A DNA stretch of 24,769 bases from assembly GCA_023428645.1 (NCBI GenBank), contig JAEYXD010000229.1, positions 1 through 24,769 of the forward strand. Direction: 5' to 3'. Positions 24,031 through 24,769 of the stretch are shown here, one piece after another. A program made the translations under genes and the position numbers. The notes beneath the pieces were generated by a model. That model had not been told where the DNA came from and did not search any database. It worked only from the letters and a program-made list of their open reading frames with translations. This DNA is from Pseudomonadota bacterium. GTDB lineage: Bacteria; Pseudomonadota; Gammaproteobacteria; Steroidobacterales; Steroidobacteraceae. How positions within the stretch are numbered: position 1 is the stretch's first letter; every line of letters starts with the position of its first letter.

Positions 24031-24501
24031 ATGAACACGCGCAAAACCGTCCCTGCAACTTCCGCGAGCGGCTACGACCTGCGCCCGCTGTCGCGCGAAC
24101 GGCGCGAGCAGCTCGCCGCGTCATTGAGCCCGGAGGAGCGTCGCGTGCTGCTCAATCAGGGCACCGAGCCGCCGTTCTGCGGCACGCTGCTCAACAACAA
24201 GAAGTCGGGCATCTACGCCTGCCGGCTGTGCGGGCTGCCGCTGTTCAAGGCCGATGCGAAATTCGAATCCGGCACTGGCTGGCCGAGCTTCTACGCACCG
24301 TTCGATCCCGATCACGTCCGTGAATTGCTCGACGAGAGCCATGGCATGATTCGCGTCGAGATCCGCTGCCAGCGTTGCGACGGCCACCTCGGCCATGTCT
24401 TCGACGACGGCCCACCGCCGACCCGCAAGCGCTATTGCCTGAATTCCGTGTCGATGGAGTTCGTGCCCGACGGCGAGCTGCCGGTCCAGCACACCGCGTG
24501 A
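24031..24501 (+). CDS. msrB: Peptide-methionine (R)-S-oxide reductase
   Basis: This enzyme reduces the R form of methionine sulfoxide in proteins. The 156-aa product has two zinc-binding CxxC pairs (Cys64/Cys67 and Cys113/Cys116) and GTGWPSF (81-87). GHLGHVFDDGP and the catalytic Cys136 in RYCLNSVSMEF follow. No signal peptide is visible, so it is cytoplasmic. The resolving cysteine could be Cys50 or absent. The start is ATG at 24031, with GAGG eight bases upstream; the in-frame ATG at 23995 would add 12 residues without a ribosome site. It is convergent with the carbonic-anhydrase-like gene, one base between the stop codons. Confidence 0.95.
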   Translation: MNTRKTVPATSASGYDLRPLSRERREQLAASLSPEERRVLLNQGTEPPFCGTLLNNKKSGIYACRLCGLPLFKADAKFESGTGWPSFYAPFDPDHVRELLDESHGMIRVEIRCQRCDGHLGHVFDDGPPPTRKRYCLNSVSMEFVPDGELPVQHTA

Positions 24502-24502
24502 C

Positions 24503-24769
24503 TCACTGCGCCGCGACGAGCTCGCGGCGATAGCGCTGCGCATTGGCCACGTAATGCTGCGCGGCGCCGAGCAGCATCCGCCGATCCTTGTCCGTGATCT
24601 CGCGGACGACCTTCGCCGGCGAGCCCATGACCACGACGCCGTCGGGAACGGTCTTGCGCGGCGGCACGAACGCGCCCGCCGCGACGATGCTGTAGCTGCC
24701 GATCTTCGCGCCGTCGAGCACCATCGCGCCGTTCGCGATCATCGAGAACTCACCGACGGTGCACGCGTG
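24503..24769 (-). CDS. Gamma-carbonic anhydrase-like protein, C-terminal part (runs off the right edge)
   Basis: The minus-strand frame enters at the right edge and ends at 24503, giving the last 88 residues. They read HACTVGEFSMIANGAMVLDGAKIGSYS, then AAGAFVPPRKTVPDGVVVMGSPAKVVR, the left-handed beta-helix repeats and terminal helix of the gamma-carbonic anhydrase (YrdA/PaaY) group. The His at the edge is in the position of a zinc ligand. Many members of this group have no shown carbonic-anhydrase activity. The start is outside the window; the ATG at 24742 is internal because the frame is open and conserved beyond it. Confidence 0.9.
   Translation of the reverse strand, partial: HACTVGEFSMIANGAMVLDGAKIGSYSIVAAGAFVPPRKTVPDGVVVMGSPAKVVREITDKDRRMLLGAAQHYVANAQRYRRELVAAQ

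Overview
The window is a GC-rich, densely packed stretch of bacterial chromosome. The genes point to a gammaproteobacterium, probably near Xanthomonadales, Nevskiales or Steroidobacterales. The evidence is a GreB beginning MSRYRPP as in Xanthomonas-type proteins, a MetZ-type sulfhydrylase, a YigB-like phosphatase, a FIST protein, two Gly-tailed RRM proteins and an S9 exopeptidase. This placement rests on protein resemblance read by eye, not on a search. I see no rRNA, tRNA, CRISPR array, insertion sequence, integrase or phage gene. Most of the window looks like stable core or soft-core genome.

Layout. At 1-5177: the N-terminus of an alpha/beta hydrolase (-), a 64-aa unknown protein with a strong terminator (-), greB (+), a DUF1232-like protein (-) behind homospermidine synthase (-), a glutathione S-transferase (-) and a 3-mercaptopyruvate sulfurtransferase (+). 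At 5297-7249: biosynthetic arginine decarboxylase. With homospermidine synthase it suggests an arginine-agmatine-putrescine-homospermidine route. At 7250-13323: two paralogous RRM RNA-binding proteins, each behind a long leader, enclose an exported M14-type deacylase, a P-loop kinase-like protein, a Nudix hydrolase and three unrecognised proteins. At 13324-18725: a metZ/HAD pair with overlapping stop and start (-), then divergently a FIST sensor protein and an exported S9 peptidase (+). At 18726-18949: a cluster of REP-like GC palindromes between convergent genes.

At 18950-22434 lies the most unusual unit, a tightly coupled three-gene minus-strand operon. It encodes a dual-specificity phosphatase fused to a degenerate ADP-ribosylglycohydrolase, an HExxH metallopeptidase of the SHPxED type, and a D-Ala-D-Ala-ligase-like ATP-grasp enzyme. 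The spacing is zero bases at the first junction and a 4-base ATGA overlap at the second. A phosphatase/ADP-ribose-like module, a peptidase and a peptide-bond-forming ligase made from one message suggest a small peptide- or protein-modification system. An APC amino-acid permease is divergently transcribed from the same 75-base gap. The window ends with msrB (+) and the C-terminal part of a gamma-carbonic anhydrase family protein (-).

Regulatory structures visible by eye include a perfect 12-bp hairpin covering the Shine-Dalgarno of the DUF1232-like gene, a possible terminator/antiterminator arrangement in the leader of the second RRM gene, a possible 40-codon leader frame overlapping the first RRM gene by ATGA, and a nested palindrome (12407-12480) upstream of an unknown gene.
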